Assembly (NCBI RefSeq): GCF_017811155.1
Contig: NZ_JACVCV010000010.1
Span: 62,001-126,000 of the forward strand
From: Lunatimonas salinarum
GTDB taxonomy: Bacteria; Bacteroidota; Bacteroidia; Cytophagales; Cyclobacteriaceae
Reading direction: 5' to 3'
Length of the DNA: 64,000 nucleotides
This document shows, piece by piece, positions 1 to 9,012 of the stretch. Position 1 is the first letter of the stretch. The number at the start of each line of letters is the position of its first letter. The notes beneath the pieces were generated by a model that worked only from the letters and a program-made list of their open reading frames with translations, did not search any database and was not told the origin of the DNA. Made by a program: the position numbers and the translations under genes.

Positions 1-380
1 GTAGGGCCGTAATTCCCAAAACCTTGATTATCCTGAAAACTGTGCACCGAACCCGCAAGTGGACAATAAACCGGACGACCGGCCTTTGTCCAGATATCTA
101 CCCCCAAGTGGATGTTGCGGTATTCATTTTGCTGGGAGGCAAACACCTCACTTCTGGTATAAATGACCCGATTTTCCAAATAACCTCCCCAAGCAAGATT
201 CCGTCCCTCTCTTTCCATCAAACCCTGTAGGTAGTGCTCAAAATGATCACAGGCTACATAATCCAATTCGGAAAGACTCGAATTGTCTTTGCTCAAATCG
301 ATTACGAAGGCATTGGACGAGTCCAAATAATCTCCCATTAGCGGAAATTTTGCAGGCGGCAAGTGCATAAAAGCGGGCAT
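1..380 (-). CDS. M23-family peptidoglycan metallopeptidase, N-terminal part (cut by window edge)
   Basis: The leftward frame starts at ATG 378-380 and runs off the left edge, leaving about 126 residues. It has no signal peptide, starting MPAFMHLPPAKFPLMGDYLD. Near residues 99-103 it shows HLGVD, the H-x-x-x-D zinc-binding half-motif of LasA/M23 endopeptidases, followed by PVYCPLAGSVHSF and a GNYGPT segment typical of the Bacteroidota branch of the family. The catalytic H-x-H half would lie beyond the window. The likely role is cleavage of peptidoglycan cross-bridges or a related cell-wall function. It is transcribed away from the RNA gene at 572. Family assignment is fairly safe; activity and localisation are inferred. 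Confidence 0.75.
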   Translation of the reverse strand, partial: MPAFMHLPPAKFPLMGDYLDSSNAFVIDLSKDNSSLSELDYVACDHFEHYLQGLMEREGRNLAWGGYLENRVIYTRSEVFASQQNEYRNIHLGVDIWTKAGRPVYCPLAGSVHSFQDNQGFGNYGP

Positions 381-533
381 TTAAACTGCCAAGTTAGAAA
401 AAATACCCATTGCCGGGACATAATTAGCAGATTTTCAAAAGTCGGGAATATTATCGATCAGAAATATCGATTAATCAACAAAAAGGATATAAAATTACCA
501 TATCTATATTTTTTAATTATTTTTGTTAATTAA

Positions 534-565
534 TTTGCAATACTTATAAACCCGCATTACCTTTG
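534..565 (+). promoter_or_regulatory. Bacteroidota-type promoter for the tRNA-like RNA
   Basis: TTTG at 534-537 is followed after 20 bases by TACCTTTG at 558-565, matching the Bacteroidota primary sigma consensus TTTG ... TAnnTTTG. Transcription should begin near 572. No ORF with a credible start follows; the next structured element is the tRNA-like domain at 611. Confidence 0.7.
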
Positions 566-571
566 AAACAT

Positions 572-798
572 CAAACAACAACAAAAAGTGTTGGAGATGT
601 TTGTTGACAATGTAGGGTGATGAAACTGGCAGACATGCCCTCCGGTCTCGGGGGTGGGGAGCTAAGGACAAAGCAAACATGGAGCTCGTGTTTTGCCTAA
701 CTGCCCCGTGGAGGTTCGACTCCTTCTCCTACAGCAGGTTATTTTGGGTTTATTGTTAATTGACTAAAGCTATGAGACGTTGTTTCATAGCTTTTTTT
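572..798 (+). ncRNA. tRNA-Leu-like structured RNA with abnormal anticodon loop and long variable region
   Basis: Bases 611-734 fold as a class II tRNA. The acceptor stem pairs 611-617 with 727-733 (7 bp), the D stem 620-622 with 634-636, the D loop AAACTGGCAGA is tRNA-Leu-like, the anticodon-like stem pairs 638-642 with 650-654, and the T stem 710-714 pairs with 722-726 around TTCGACT. The loop at 643-649 reads CGGTCTC, so the universal T33 is absent and no normal anticodon can be read. The variable region (655-709, about 55 bases) is far longer than usual and folds as a stem GGGG/CCCC (656-659 with 704-707) with an inner imperfect hairpin around GAGCTC. CCA is not encoded. A leader of about 39 bases (hairpin 572-577 with 598-603) precedes it and a terminator follows. 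It could be a degenerate tRNA, or a tRNA-like regulatory RNA; the intact promoter and terminator argue that it is transcribed. Confidence 0.6.
766..798 (+). terminator. Rho-independent terminator of the tRNA-like RNA
   Basis: A 10-bp perfect stem, AAAGCTATGA at 766-775 with its complement at 785-794, has a 9-base loop and is followed by a T run. It closes the transcript that starts near 572. Confidence 0.8.
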
Positions 799-923
799 AT
801 GTATGAGCCCATAATTAGTAGTATAATAGATGTCAAAAACCACATCAATCATCCTGATAAACCCCTTTTAAGATACGCTGGACTTGATCAGAAAACGGAG
901 AAATATACGCCTTGACAAGATAC

Positions 924-2363
924 CTATTCCCAGCCTCCACCCAGCGCACGGTACAAATCCACCACGGTAAAAAACATTTGCCTCCGCGTATTAGTCATAC
1001 CCAGTTCCGCCTCTAGCACGCGGGATTGGGCAGTAATTACCTCCAAATAGGTAGCATATCCTCCGCGATAGAGTTCGTTTGCGGTAGATACCGCATTTAG
1101 CAAAACTGCTGTTTCTTCGTCTCGTAGACTGTACACGTTCCGTAGGTTTTCGATTCGTTGCAGCTTGTTCATCACTTCCCTGTACCCATTCAAAATCGCT
1201 TCTTGATAGGCAAAAACAGCTATTCGGCTACCTGCACTCGCTTCCTGATACCCAGCGCGGATACGGTTTTGGGCAAATAATGGCTGCGTAATGCCCCCCA
1301 GCAGTCCAACGGATATTGCTCCGGGAAATTGAAAGGCTGCGGGAATACTACGGTCATTTAAACCAATGTAAGGTGTCAATGAAAAGGAGGGCAAAAACGC
1401 CTTCCTTGCCGCTTCCACGTTGTATTCAGCGGCGCGTAGCTCGTGCTCGGCAATCTGAATATCGGGTCTACGTAACAGCATATCAGAAGGTACCCCTACC
1501 TCAGCGACAAAGGGAAGCTTGATCTGCATCAATGATTCAGCCCGTGGGATTTCAGTAGGAAATCGGCCAAGCAGGTAATTGAGGTGGTTTTCCGTTTCCA
1601 CTATTTCTTGCTGCTTCTCGTACAATAAACTACGGGTAGACAGCAGTTGGGCGGCAAATTGCTGTACCGCCAATTCAGTAGCCCTTCCGGCCGCCTTTTG
1701 AATACGTATCAGTTCCAAGGCCATTTCCTGAAACTCAATGTTGCGGCTGATAGTAGCCAGCTCAATATCCATCCCTAATAGGTCGTAATATAGCGTGGCT
1801 ATGTCAGCGACAAGATTTGTTACGACCAATTGCTTTCCCTTTTCCGTCGCTAACACCTGTTGAAAAGCCGCCTCCTTTTGGTCCCTTAGCTTACCCCACA
1901 AATCGATCTCCCATGTGCTTTGAAAACCCACAAAATTATTCTCCACCCGGTTGATAACATTCCGATCGCCGTTTACGGTACCATTCAGTAAATTCGGCCT
2001 GATATCTCCCGAGCGGTAACGAACGATCGCATCCATCGTAGGATACCGCAAGCCATTTCTCACTCGAAAACGGGCATTGGCAATATCTATCCGCTCCAAC
2101 GCCGCTAGGAGATCCAGATTGTTTTCCAAGCCATATTCAATCAGTTCAATGAGGTTTGGATCATTAAAAAACTCCCGCCATGAAATATCCGCCAGGCTAC
2201 TGCTATCGGACTGCTGAAGAAATACCGCAGGAATCGGATCCATGGACGGTAGCGTGTGAGGCTCGATGGTTTTGCACGCAGCGGCTATCAATAGCCCCAC
2301 AAAAAAAAGGAACAGGTATCGAAATTTCTCTTTCAACATAAATATGCTATTTGATCGTATCAT
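924..2363 (-). CDS. RND efflux outer-membrane channel lipoprotein (TolC/OprM/NodT family)
   Basis: This is the outer-membrane exit duct of a tripartite efflux pump. The protein (479 aa from the first ATG) has a lipoprotein signal with lipobox LIAAAC (Cys30), then two OEP repeats with the long helices expected for OprM/NodT proteins, a WEIDLWGKLRDQKEAA segment near residue 150 and AEVGVPSDMLLRRPDIQIAE near residue 285, both family hallmarks. The start may instead be the Met at 2337-2339, which leaves a more typical short signal (MLKEKFRYLFLFFVGLL). It is the last gene of the leftward operon adaptor, permease, channel, only 7 bases after the permease stop. Substrate cannot be told from sequence. 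Confidence 0.92.
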   Translation of the reverse strand: MIRSNSIFMLKEKFRYLFLFFVGLLIAAACKTIEPHTLPSMDPIPAVFLQQSDSSSLADISWREFFNDPNLIELIEYGLENNLDLLAALERIDIANARFRVRNGLRYPTMDAIVRYRSGDIRPNLLNGTVNGDRNVINRVENNFVGFQSTWEIDLWGKLRDQKEAAFQQVLATEKGKQLVVTNLVADIATLYYDLLGMDIELATISRNIEFQEMALELIRIQKAAGRATELAVQQFAAQLLSTRSLLYEKQQEIVETENHLNYLLGRFPTEIPRAESLMQIKLPFVAEVGVPSDMLLRRPDIQIAEHELRAAEYNVEAARKAFLPSFSLTPYIGLNDRSIPAAFQFPGAISVGLLGGITQPLFAQNRIRAGYQEASAGSRIAVFAYQEAILNGYREVMNKLQRIENLRNVYSLRDEETAVLLNAVSTANELYRGGYATYLEVITAQSRVLEAELGMTNTRRQMFFTVVDLYRALGGGWE

Positions 2364-2370
2364 TGGAACC

Positions 2371-5300
2371 CTATGCCGTTAGTTCCTCTTTCCACTCCAT
2401 CTCTTTTTTTGAATCAGCTGCCTTAGACTTCACAAATAGCTGGGCAAAAATGACATACAGCCCGGGGATGATGATAAGGCCAAAGATGGTTCCAATCAGC
2501 ATGCCCCCTGCGGCAGCCGTACCAATCGAACGGTTGCCTAATGCACCGGCACCGGTGGCGACGGCCAAGGGAATCAGACCGGCGATAAACGCGAAAGAAG
2601 TCATCAGGATAGGACGAAGACGGGTAACAGCCCCCTCCACGGCAGCATCTATGACCGAATGTCCTGCACCGCGCTTCTGAATGGCAAACTCTACAATCAA
2701 GATGGCATTTTTGCCAAGCAAGCCAATAAGCATGATCAGCGCTACCTGGGCATATATGTTGTTTTGTAACCCGACCAAATAAAGTATGAAAAAGGCACCA
2801 AACACTCCTGTGGGCAAGGAAAGAATAACGGGAAGGGGTAGCAGGAAACTTTCGTACTGCGCAGCCAAAAGCAAATATACAAAGAGAAGGCAAATGATAA
2901 AGATGACAATAGCTTGATTTCCCGACTGAACCTCCTCCCGCGACATCCCGTACCAATCAAAGTTATAGCCCTGAGGTAAAACCTCATTTGCCACACGTTC
3001 GATCGCGGCAATTGCATCTCCGCTGCTATAACCAGGCGCAGGACTTCCTTTTACCGTGGCCGAATTATACATATTGTGCCGGGTGAGCTGCTCTGGCCCA
3101 TAGGCCTTTTCCATGGTCAGAAAGCTGGAGATCGGTACCATCTCGCCGAGATTGTTTTTGACATGTAAATTCATCACATCTTCCGGCTTAGACCGGTACT
3201 CAGGAGCGGCCTGCACCATGACATCATACATCTGCTCAAAGCGTACAAAATCTGTGACAAACATACCTCCCAGCAGTATTTGCAGCGTACCCATGGCTTT
3301 TTGGATCGTGACTCCCTTTTTGGCTGCCATATCTTGATCGATATGCACCATAAACTGGGGAAAATTTGGATCAAAGTCCGAAAAAGCATTATTGATTTCT
3401 GGAGCTGCTTCTAAGGCAGCAATGAGTTCGTCGGTGACCGCACCCAATTTCTCCAAGTTACCGGTACCGGTCTGATCCAGTACCCGCAGCTGAAAACCAC
3501 TGGAATTTCCAAATCCGGAAACCGTCGGAGGGAGGAAGAAATCAATCTTGGCGTCGGAAATCGTTTTGGTTCGCTCCCTTAGTTCATTCATGGTTTCCTG
3601 AATGGTACCCTCCCGCTCGTTCCAGGACTTTAGGTTTATCATCGCCATGCCAAACGATGCGCCGGACAAGCCATTGGACAAGGAGTACCCTGCCAAACTA
3701 GAAACCGACTGTACGGCATCCACCTCCTCGATCATCCGCTGCATCTCATCCAGCACACGCTCGGTCCGTTCCACGGTCGCACCTACAGGGGTAGTTACAT
3801 TTACGTAGATCATGCTCTGATCTTCAGTGGGTATAAAACCAGTAGGGAGTATTTTGCTAACCCCGTAGGTTCCCACAAAGAAAAAAAGGAGCATCAAGGT
3901 AGTCAGTCCCTTTTTGGGTGCCAAGTAGGCCACATAACCAAAGTACTTCTTCTCAAAATATCCGTACACCCGGTTAAACCAATCAAAGAAGCGCTGCAAC
4001 AGTCCCGTAGACTTGACGTGATTTTCTCCATAGTGGTTTTTAAGCATGATGGCACACAGTGCCGGCGTGAGGGTGACCGCATTGATCCCTGAAATCACAA
4101 TGGCGATGGCAAGTGTAATTGAAAATTGCCGGTAGAAAATCCCGACAGGGCCTGACATAAAAGCCACAGGGATGAATACCGCGGACATCACCATGGTGAT
4201 CGCAATGATGGCTCCTGAAATTTCCTTCATCGCTGCAAATGTCGCAGGCATGGGGCCCAATCCGGTTTGCTGCATCTTGGCATGCACCGCCTCTACGACT
4301 ACGATGGCGTTATCGACAACTATACCGATTGCCAAAACGAGGGCAAACAGGGTGAGGAGGTTAATGGAAAAACCCATCATCTGTATAAAAAACAGCGTCC
4401 CGACGAGTGCAACGGGAACCGCCAGCGTGGGAATGAGCGTGGATCGAAAATCCTGCAAAAAGATGAATACCACAATAAAAACCAAAATAAATGCCTCCAC
4501 CAAGGTCTTGAGGACTTCCTGCATGGAAGCATCCAAAAACCGGGATACATCGTATGAAATTTTATAATCCATTCCAGTAGGAAAGGTGTCGTCCTTAATT
4601 TCGGCGATCCGCTTTTTTACATTTGCGATAACTTCTGAGGCATTGGATCCCGGGCGCTGAATAATCATGATGGAAGCCGCGGGGCGGCCGTCAGTTTTGG
4701 AAATTCTCCCATAGTTGAGAGAGCCGAATTCTACCTCAGCTACATCGCTGAGCCGCAAAATAGACCCATCCGGGTTGGCTCTGATAACCAGGTTTTCGTA
4801 TTGCTTCGGCTCAAAGAACTTACCGGTATAACGGAGCACGTATTGAAGCATTTGGGACTCTTTACCCGAACTGATGCCAATCTGACCGGGTGCCGCTTCG
4901 ATATTTTGTGCTCTTATGGCATCCACCACCTCGTCGGTAGCAACGCGGTAGGCAGTCATCCGGTCCGGCTTTAACCAAATTCGCATCGAGTAATCCTTCG
5001 TACTCATGATTTCTGCTAGACCCACTCCGTCTACCCTACGAAGTTCCTGGAGCACATTCAGATCGGTGAAATTATATATAAAGCCCTCATCCAGCGAAGT
5101 ATCCTCACTAAACACATTCAAGTACATCAGCAGTCCTTCCACCTGCTTTTCTACCGTTACTCCGGCCTTTACTACCTCTTCGGGCAACTCATTTACCACC
5201 GTGGAAATCCGGTTTTGGATTTCTACCGCAGCCAAATCGGGATTCGTACCTGCTTCAAAATACACTTTGATGATACTGGTACCCCGATTGCTAGAAACGG

Positions 5301-5538
5301 AAGTCATGTAGGTCATACCGGGCACCCCATTAATCACCTTTTCCAGCGGAGTAGCAACGGTCTTTGCACATACCTCTGCATTGGCACCTCTGTACTTTGC
5401 ACGAATCGCAATAGATGGAGGAGCAATATCAGGAAATAGTTCTACCGGAAGACTAAAAAGAGAAAGCATACCCAGTAGTACAAAAAACAGGGAAATTACG
5501 ATCGAGAGTACCGGCCTTTTTATGAAAATATCAAACAT
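2371..5538 (-). CDS. RND multidrug efflux permease (HAE1/AcrB family)
   Basis: The inner-membrane proton/drug antiporter of the pump. At 1055 aa it has the family's full length, beginning MFDIFIKRPVLSIVISLFFV (first membrane helix), a large periplasmic porter loop, the helices around 340-500 and a second half with the same plan ending near residue 1040. In helix 4 the proton-relay region reads GIVVDNAIVVVE (residues 405-416), so the first aspartate (D409) is kept and the second position is Asn, a common HAE1 variant compared with the Asp pair in AcrB. The second half contains the paired GLLGKNAILIVEFA segment with its conserved Lys. It lies between the adaptor (18 bases upstream) and the channel gene (7 bases downstream). 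Toxic organic compounds are the likely substrates; the specific ones are unknown. Confidence 0.95.
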   Translation of the reverse strand: MFDIFIKRPVLSIVISLFFVLLGMLSLFSLPVELFPDIAPPSIAIRAKYRGANAEVCAKTVATPLEKVINGVPGMTYMTSVSSNRGTSIIKVYFEAGTNPDLAAVEIQNRISTVVNELPEEVVKAGVTVEKQVEGLLMYLNVFSEDTSLDEGFIYNFTDLNVLQELRRVDGVGLAEIMSTKDYSMRIWLKPDRMTAYRVATDEVVDAIRAQNIEAAPGQIGISSGKESQMLQYVLRYTGKFFEPKQYENLVIRANPDGSILRLSDVAEVEFGSLNYGRISKTDGRPAASIMIIQRPGSNASEVIANVKKRIAEIKDDTFPTGMDYKISYDVSRFLDASMQEVLKTLVEAFILVFIVVFIFLQDFRSTLIPTLAVPVALVGTLFFIQMMGFSINLLTLFALVLAIGIVVDNAIVVVEAVHAKMQQTGLGPMPATFAAMKEISGAIIAITMVMSAVFIPVAFMSGPVGIFYRQFSITLAIAIVISGINAVTLTPALCAIMLKNHYGENHVKSTGLLQRFFDWFNRVYGYFEKKYFGYVAYLAPKKGLTTLMLLFFFVGTYGVSKILPTGFIPTEDQSMIYVNVTTPVGATVERTERVLDEMQRMIEEVDAVQSVSSLAGYSLSNGLSGASFGMAMINLKSWNEREGTIQETMNELRERTKTISDAKIDFFLPPTVSGFGNSSGFQLRVLDQTGTGNLEKLGAVTDELIAALEAAPEINNAFSDFDPNFPQFMVHIDQDMAAKKGVTIQKAMGTLQILLGGMFVTDFVRFEQMYDVMVQAAPEYRSKPEDVMNLHVKNNLGEMVPISSFLTMEKAYGPEQLTRHNMYNSATVKGSPAPGYSSGDAIAAIERVANEVLPQGYNFDWYGMSREEVQSGNQAIVIFIICLLFVYLLLAAQYESFLLPLPVILSLPTGVFGAFFILYLVGLQNNIYAQVALIMLIGLLGKNAILIVEFAIQKRGAGHSVIDAAVEGAVTRLRPILMTSFAFIAGLIPLAVATGAGALGNRSIGTAAAGGMLIGTIFGLIIIPGLYVIFAQLFVKSKAADSKKEMEWKEELTA

Positions 5539-5556
5539 GGCAATATATTCTTCTGA

Positions 5557-6747
5557 TTATGGCATATATGGATTGACCATGGAAATCCCTTCATCCAAAA
5601 GGTTACGCTCGCCATGATCTATTGCCAGCGCTTTGGGTATAATCGACATCCCATCTTTGAGACTTTGGACACCCTCGTAAACCAAACGCTCTCCTGGCTG
5701 CAATCCAGACTCCACAATGTAATAATGTGAAAAACGTGCCTTGGGAACGAAGCTGCGCATTTCCACCTGATTGTCTTCTCCTACTACGTAAACAAAACTA
5801 CGGTCTTGAATTTCGAAAACCGCCTTTTGGGGAATGATAATCGCATTTCGGACGGAATTGGAAAGGATAATCTTGCCAGTTGCACGATGCTTGAGTATGT
5901 AATCGGGATTTGGAAACCTTGCCCGAAACGCAATAGATCCGGTATTTACATTAAATTCCCCTTCCATCGTTTCAATCAACCCATCGTACGGGTAGTTAGA
6001 CCCATCCGCCAAAATCAACTTCACCATATTATGCTTGAGCCTTTCTTCCGCGTTGGATTTGATGTATTCCAAGTACTCCCGCTCCGATACATTGAAGTAG
6101 ACGTTTACGGCACTCACATCCGACACCGTTGTCAACAAGGTCCCTGGATCAATCAAGCTCCCGGTGCGCTGCGGCAGCCGGTCGATTATCCCATCAAACG
6201 GTGCCCGGATTTCTGTGTAGGACACCTGTACTGCTGCATTCTGTTCAGCTGACTTAGCTTCTTCTATCTTTGCGAGAACCGCCTCATACTTGGCCTTGGT
6301 CATATCAAGCTCCGACTCAGAGATAACGTTCTTGTCTACCATCACTTTTAGCCGTTCGATCTCAAATTCCATGACCTTCGCTTCTGCCAAAGCACTTTGA
6401 AGGTTGGCTTTTGCCTTTGCGAGCTCCGCCATAAATTCATGATCGTTGGTTTTAAATAGAAGCTGCCCTTTTTTCACCTCCTTGCCCTCATCGACATAGA
6501 TTTTTTCTAGAAATCCAGGCACACGGGCCCTCAGCTCCACATGCTCCACTGCCATCACATCGGCCACAAACTGTCGGTGAAGCACGGTATCTTTTGCCAC
6601 TACTTCGATTACCGGAACCTCACGCAGCACTTGACCCTGTTTTTGCTTTTGTCCCGAAGGATCACTGCAGGAAACACCGACTTGGAGGCAAACCAAATAC
6701 AAACACCATCTTGTATATATTCTTCTTGTAACCATACCGTTTATCAT
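5557..6747 (-). CDS. RND efflux periplasmic adaptor (AcrA/MexA family lipoprotein)
   Basis: This protein bridges the permease and the outer-membrane channel. It is 396 aa with a lipoprotein signal ending VGVSC (Cys27). Residues 60-100 form the first half of the lipoyl domain (ELRARVPGFLEKIYVDEGKEV), 105-165 an alpha-helical hairpin rich in Glu/Lys, then EIRAPFDGIIDRLPQRTGSL returns to the lipoyl domain, followed by the beta-barrel and membrane-proximal domains. It is the first gene of the leftward pump operon. No TetR/MarR-type regulator gene is adjacent, so control of the pump is not visible here. The upstream 284-base spacer separates it from the divergent gene at 7032 and shows no exact promoter consensus. 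Confidence 0.93.
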   Translation of the reverse strand: MINGMVTRRIYTRWCLYLVCLQVGVSCSDPSGQKQKQGQVLREVPVIEVVAKDTVLHRQFVADVMAVEHVELRARVPGFLEKIYVDEGKEVKKGQLLFKTNDHEFMAELAKAKANLQSALAEAKVMEFEIERLKVMVDKNVISESELDMTKAKYEAVLAKIEEAKSAEQNAAVQVSYTEIRAPFDGIIDRLPQRTGSLIDPGTLLTTVSDVSAVNVYFNVSEREYLEYIKSNAEERLKHNMVKLILADGSNYPYDGLIETMEGEFNVNTGSIAFRARFPNPDYILKHRATGKIILSNSVRNAIIIPQKAVFEIQDRSFVYVVGEDNQVEMRSFVPKARFSHYYIVESGLQPGERLVYEGVQSLKDGMSIIPKALAIDHGERNLLDEGISMVNPYMP

Positions 6748-7031
6748 TCAATCCCAAAAACAAGTAAAACTCCTTGCAGCATTCCAGCTGCTTTTACCTT
6801 ATTTTGGCGCATACATCGCTTCGCATGTCGCTAGTTAAGAATGCCTAAATTTATTTAACTAAATGAAACAAGCGGAACGTAATTTTATAAACGGCTCATT
6901 TGTGACTATGCACATCTTACTTGGAAAGGCAAAAGGTCGTTGAATAAAAAACCAAAAACACCAAATAAACCCAATAACCGGCTGCACAAATCGGTCGAAT
7001 CTATCCCGTCTAAACTATTAACATTTGTTAC

Positions 7032-8087
7032 ATGCAAGTAAAACCTGCTCTTGTTTATTTGTTGTTTGCTACTTGGATCAGCCCTATGGCATGGGCACAA
7101 ACGGAATCCGTTCCCCTCGGTTATGTGGCTTATCAAACACCTGAAAAACCGCTAATTGACGGAAAACTAAATGACAAACACTGGGAATCCGCACAATGGT
7201 CGGAGGCCTTTGTGGACATACAAGGCGATACTCGGCTAAAACCCGCCCACCTTACCCGCATGAAAATGATGTGGGACGAACATTACTTCTATATAGGTGT
7301 CAAGTTGGACGAACCCCACCTGTGGGCTACCTACACTGAGAGGGAATCGGTGATTTTCCACGAAAACGACATAGAAGTATTTTTGGATCCGGATGGCGAC
7401 ACGCATAATTATTACGAATGGGAAATTAACGCACTCGGAACATTGTGGGATCTCCTGCTCACCAAGCCTTACAAAGATGGGGGCAAACCACTCAATGGCT
7501 GGAACATCAACGACTTTGAATACGCCGTTTATTTGGAGGGCACGCTCAACGATCCCCGAGATGAAGACGACTATTGGTCGGTAGAGATGGCCATTCCCTG
7601 GTCATCGCTGTCCTATCCAAGACCCAAAGATGGCAATCAATGGAGGATCAATTTTTCCCGCGTCCAATGGCGACTCGAAGTTGAAAACAACACGTATAAA
7701 AAAGTCATCAACCCTGCAACAGAGAAATCCTACCCGGAAGACAACTGGGTGTGGTCGCCCCAAGGTGTCATCAATATGCATGTCCCGGATCGCTGGGGCT
7801 ATGTGCAGTTCAGCGAATTGGAAGTTGGCTCCGCCAATGTCGCGTTTGAGCATCGGCCGGATGAAAAAGTGAAAACCCAACTGAGGGACTACTACGACGC
7901 CCAAAAAGCATTCTTTAGAAAAAACCTACGATATGCAGTGCAGCCAAATGAGCTTCAGATGACCAAACCGGCGGCAGATGCCGAATTTGAGGTAACCAAG
8001 ACCCGATTCAAAATCTCCCTGCCCTCTCTGGAAGAAGCCGGTAAAAGATGGTATATCGTCGAAGATGGACGAATATGGAAACAGTAA
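7032..8087 (+). CDS. Exported carbohydrate-binding family 9-like protein
   Basis: This 351-aa protein has a clear Sec signal peptide (about residues 1-23, ending AWAQ). The rest resembles the CBM9-like domain found in Bacteroidota exported proteins: GKLNDKHWESAQWSEAFVDI near residue 45, a central MMWDEHYFYIGVKLDEPHLW, DIEVFLDPDGDTHNYYEWEI, and WSVEMAIPWSSL. The stretch FLDPDGDTHNYYEWEINALG is the most conserved part of this family. A role in binding or processing carbohydrate in the periplasm or at the cell surface is inferred; no catalytic domain is seen. It stands alone between the divergent efflux operon and the DUF4382 gene. The start is 10 bases after ACATTTG, close to a promoter -7 element, so the leader may be very short. 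Confidence 0.85.
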   Translation: MQVKPALVYLLFATWISPMAWAQTESVPLGYVAYQTPEKPLIDGKLNDKHWESAQWSEAFVDIQGDTRLKPAHLTRMKMMWDEHYFYIGVKLDEPHLWATYTERESVIFHENDIEVFLDPDGDTHNYYEWEINALGTLWDLLLTKPYKDGGKPLNGWNINDFEYAVYLEGTLNDPRDEDDYWSVEMAIPWSSLSYPRPKDGNQWRINFSRVQWRLEVENNTYKKVINPATEKSYPEDNWVWSPQGVINMHVPDRWGYVQFSELEVGSANVAFEHRPDEKVKTQLRDYYDAQKAFFRKNLRYAVQPNELQMTKPAADAEFEVTKTRFKISLPSLEEAGKRWYIVEDGRIWKQ

Positions 8088-8133
8088 AGCCAACTTAATG
8101 GAAGAAGTAACAGACGGTTTTCAACGAAACCAC

Positions 8134-8141
8134 TATTTTTG
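8134..8141 (+). promoter_or_regulatory. Probable -7 element (TATTTTTG) upstream of the DUF4382 gene
   Basis: TATTTTTG fits TAnnTTTG. It lies 33 bases before the ATG at 8175. No well-spaced TTTG is seen upstream, so confidence is limited. Confidence 0.35.
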
Positions 8142-8174
8142 CGTTGAATCTCTAATAGGTTACCCCAACCCACC

Positions 8175-9008
8175 ATGCGGCAATCAATCCCCTTTCTTTC
8201 AGTTGGCCTCCGGAATGCATCCCTGCTTTTCACATGCTTGGTGATGCTATTTCCCACTGCCTGCGAAAATATGGCTGCTGACGAAAAGGCACTGATTAAT
8301 GTATTGCTTATTGACGCTCCAGGTGACTTTGATGAGGTATGGCTTGAGATATTAGGGGTTGAAATTCTTCCTGCCGGAACCCGGGGACTGGATAATGCGG
8401 AGTGGTCTTACATCCCCTACACTCCTTCCAATAAAATGGTGAAGGTTTCTGATCTAGTGGGCAGCCAACGGCTCCTGCTAGGTAGACAAGAAATTAGGGC
8501 CGGACAGGTAAGCCGCATTCGGCTGCTATTGGGAGATACGCACTACCTGATTAAGGATGGACAGCAAATCATGTTACAACCTGCTCCCAACGCCGATGAG
8601 CGGCTGACAGTCGAAATGGATCTTCAAGCAAGCGCCGGTTTTGCTTGGGATATTTACTTGGATATCAACTTGGCAAAATCCATCCAACAGAATACTTCGG
8701 GGGGCTTTACCCTGGCACCCTCCCTTCGGGCATTTTCAATGGAAAACCGGAGTGAGCTCCGGGGAACGATACAGCCAGCGGAGGCAACGCCCCACATATT
8801 TGCCTTCACCGAAACCGACACCATCGCTACCCTGAGTGCTAAAAATGGTGAATTTCGGCTCCGGGGACTGACTTCCGGCACATACCGCATTCATATTCAA
8901 CCACAGGCCACCCATTTAGATACTCTCTTCTCAATCCTAGTTGCCCCAGACTCTGTATACACCCTCGGCAATTTCCGCCTCTCTCCTAGCCCCATACCAA
9001 CGCCATAA
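8175..9008 (+). CDS. DUF4382 domain lipoprotein
   Basis: A 277-aa predicted lipoprotein with lipobox FPTAC (Cys30). The mature N-terminus, ALINVLLIDAPGDFDEVWLE, followed by ILGVEILPAG, is the typical opening of DUF4382, and the domain continues to about residue 190 with RLLLGDTHYLIKDGQ and SAGFAWDIYLDIN. Residues 195-270 look like a small beta-sandwich carboxypeptidase-regulatory-like domain (GTIQPAEATPHIFAF ... TSGTYRIHIQP). The function of DUF4382 is unknown; surface or periplasmic location is inferred from the lipobox. It ends only a few bases before ribD and may be cotranscribed with it. Confidence 0.85.
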   Translation: MRQSIPFLSVGLRNASLLFTCLVMLFPTACENMAADEKALINVLLIDAPGDFDEVWLEILGVEILPAGTRGLDNAEWSYIPYTPSNKMVKVSDLVGSQRLLLGRQEIRAGQVSRIRLLLGDTHYLIKDGQQIMLQPAPNADERLTVEMDLQASAGFAWDIYLDINLAKSIQQNTSGGFTLAPSLRAFSMENRSELRGTIQPAEATPHIFAFTETDTIATLSAKNGEFRLRGLTSGTYRIHIQPQATHLDTLFSILVAPDSVYTLGNFRLSPSPIPTP

Positions 9009-9012
9009 GATC

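Noticed and set aside
643-649. Reading the loop as a GTC (Asp) or CTC (Glu) anticodon
   Set aside because: Neither reading leaves a good 5-bp stem with T33; the best-paired stem gives a loop without T33, so no anticodon was assigned.
2371-5538. Heavy-metal (CusA/CzcA) RND pump
   Set aside because: The adaptor and permease resemble HAE1 drug pumps; the metal-binding methionines and CzcA-type helix 4 residues were not seen.
8941-9012. ATG 8941 as the start of ribD
   Set aside because: It lies within the DUF4382 gene and adds residues before the conserved HEKYM segment. TTG 9013 or ATG 9034 fits the family better.
8088-9012. FMN riboswitch before ribD
   Set aside because: ribD directly follows the DUF4382 gene; no FMN element was found in that spacer.
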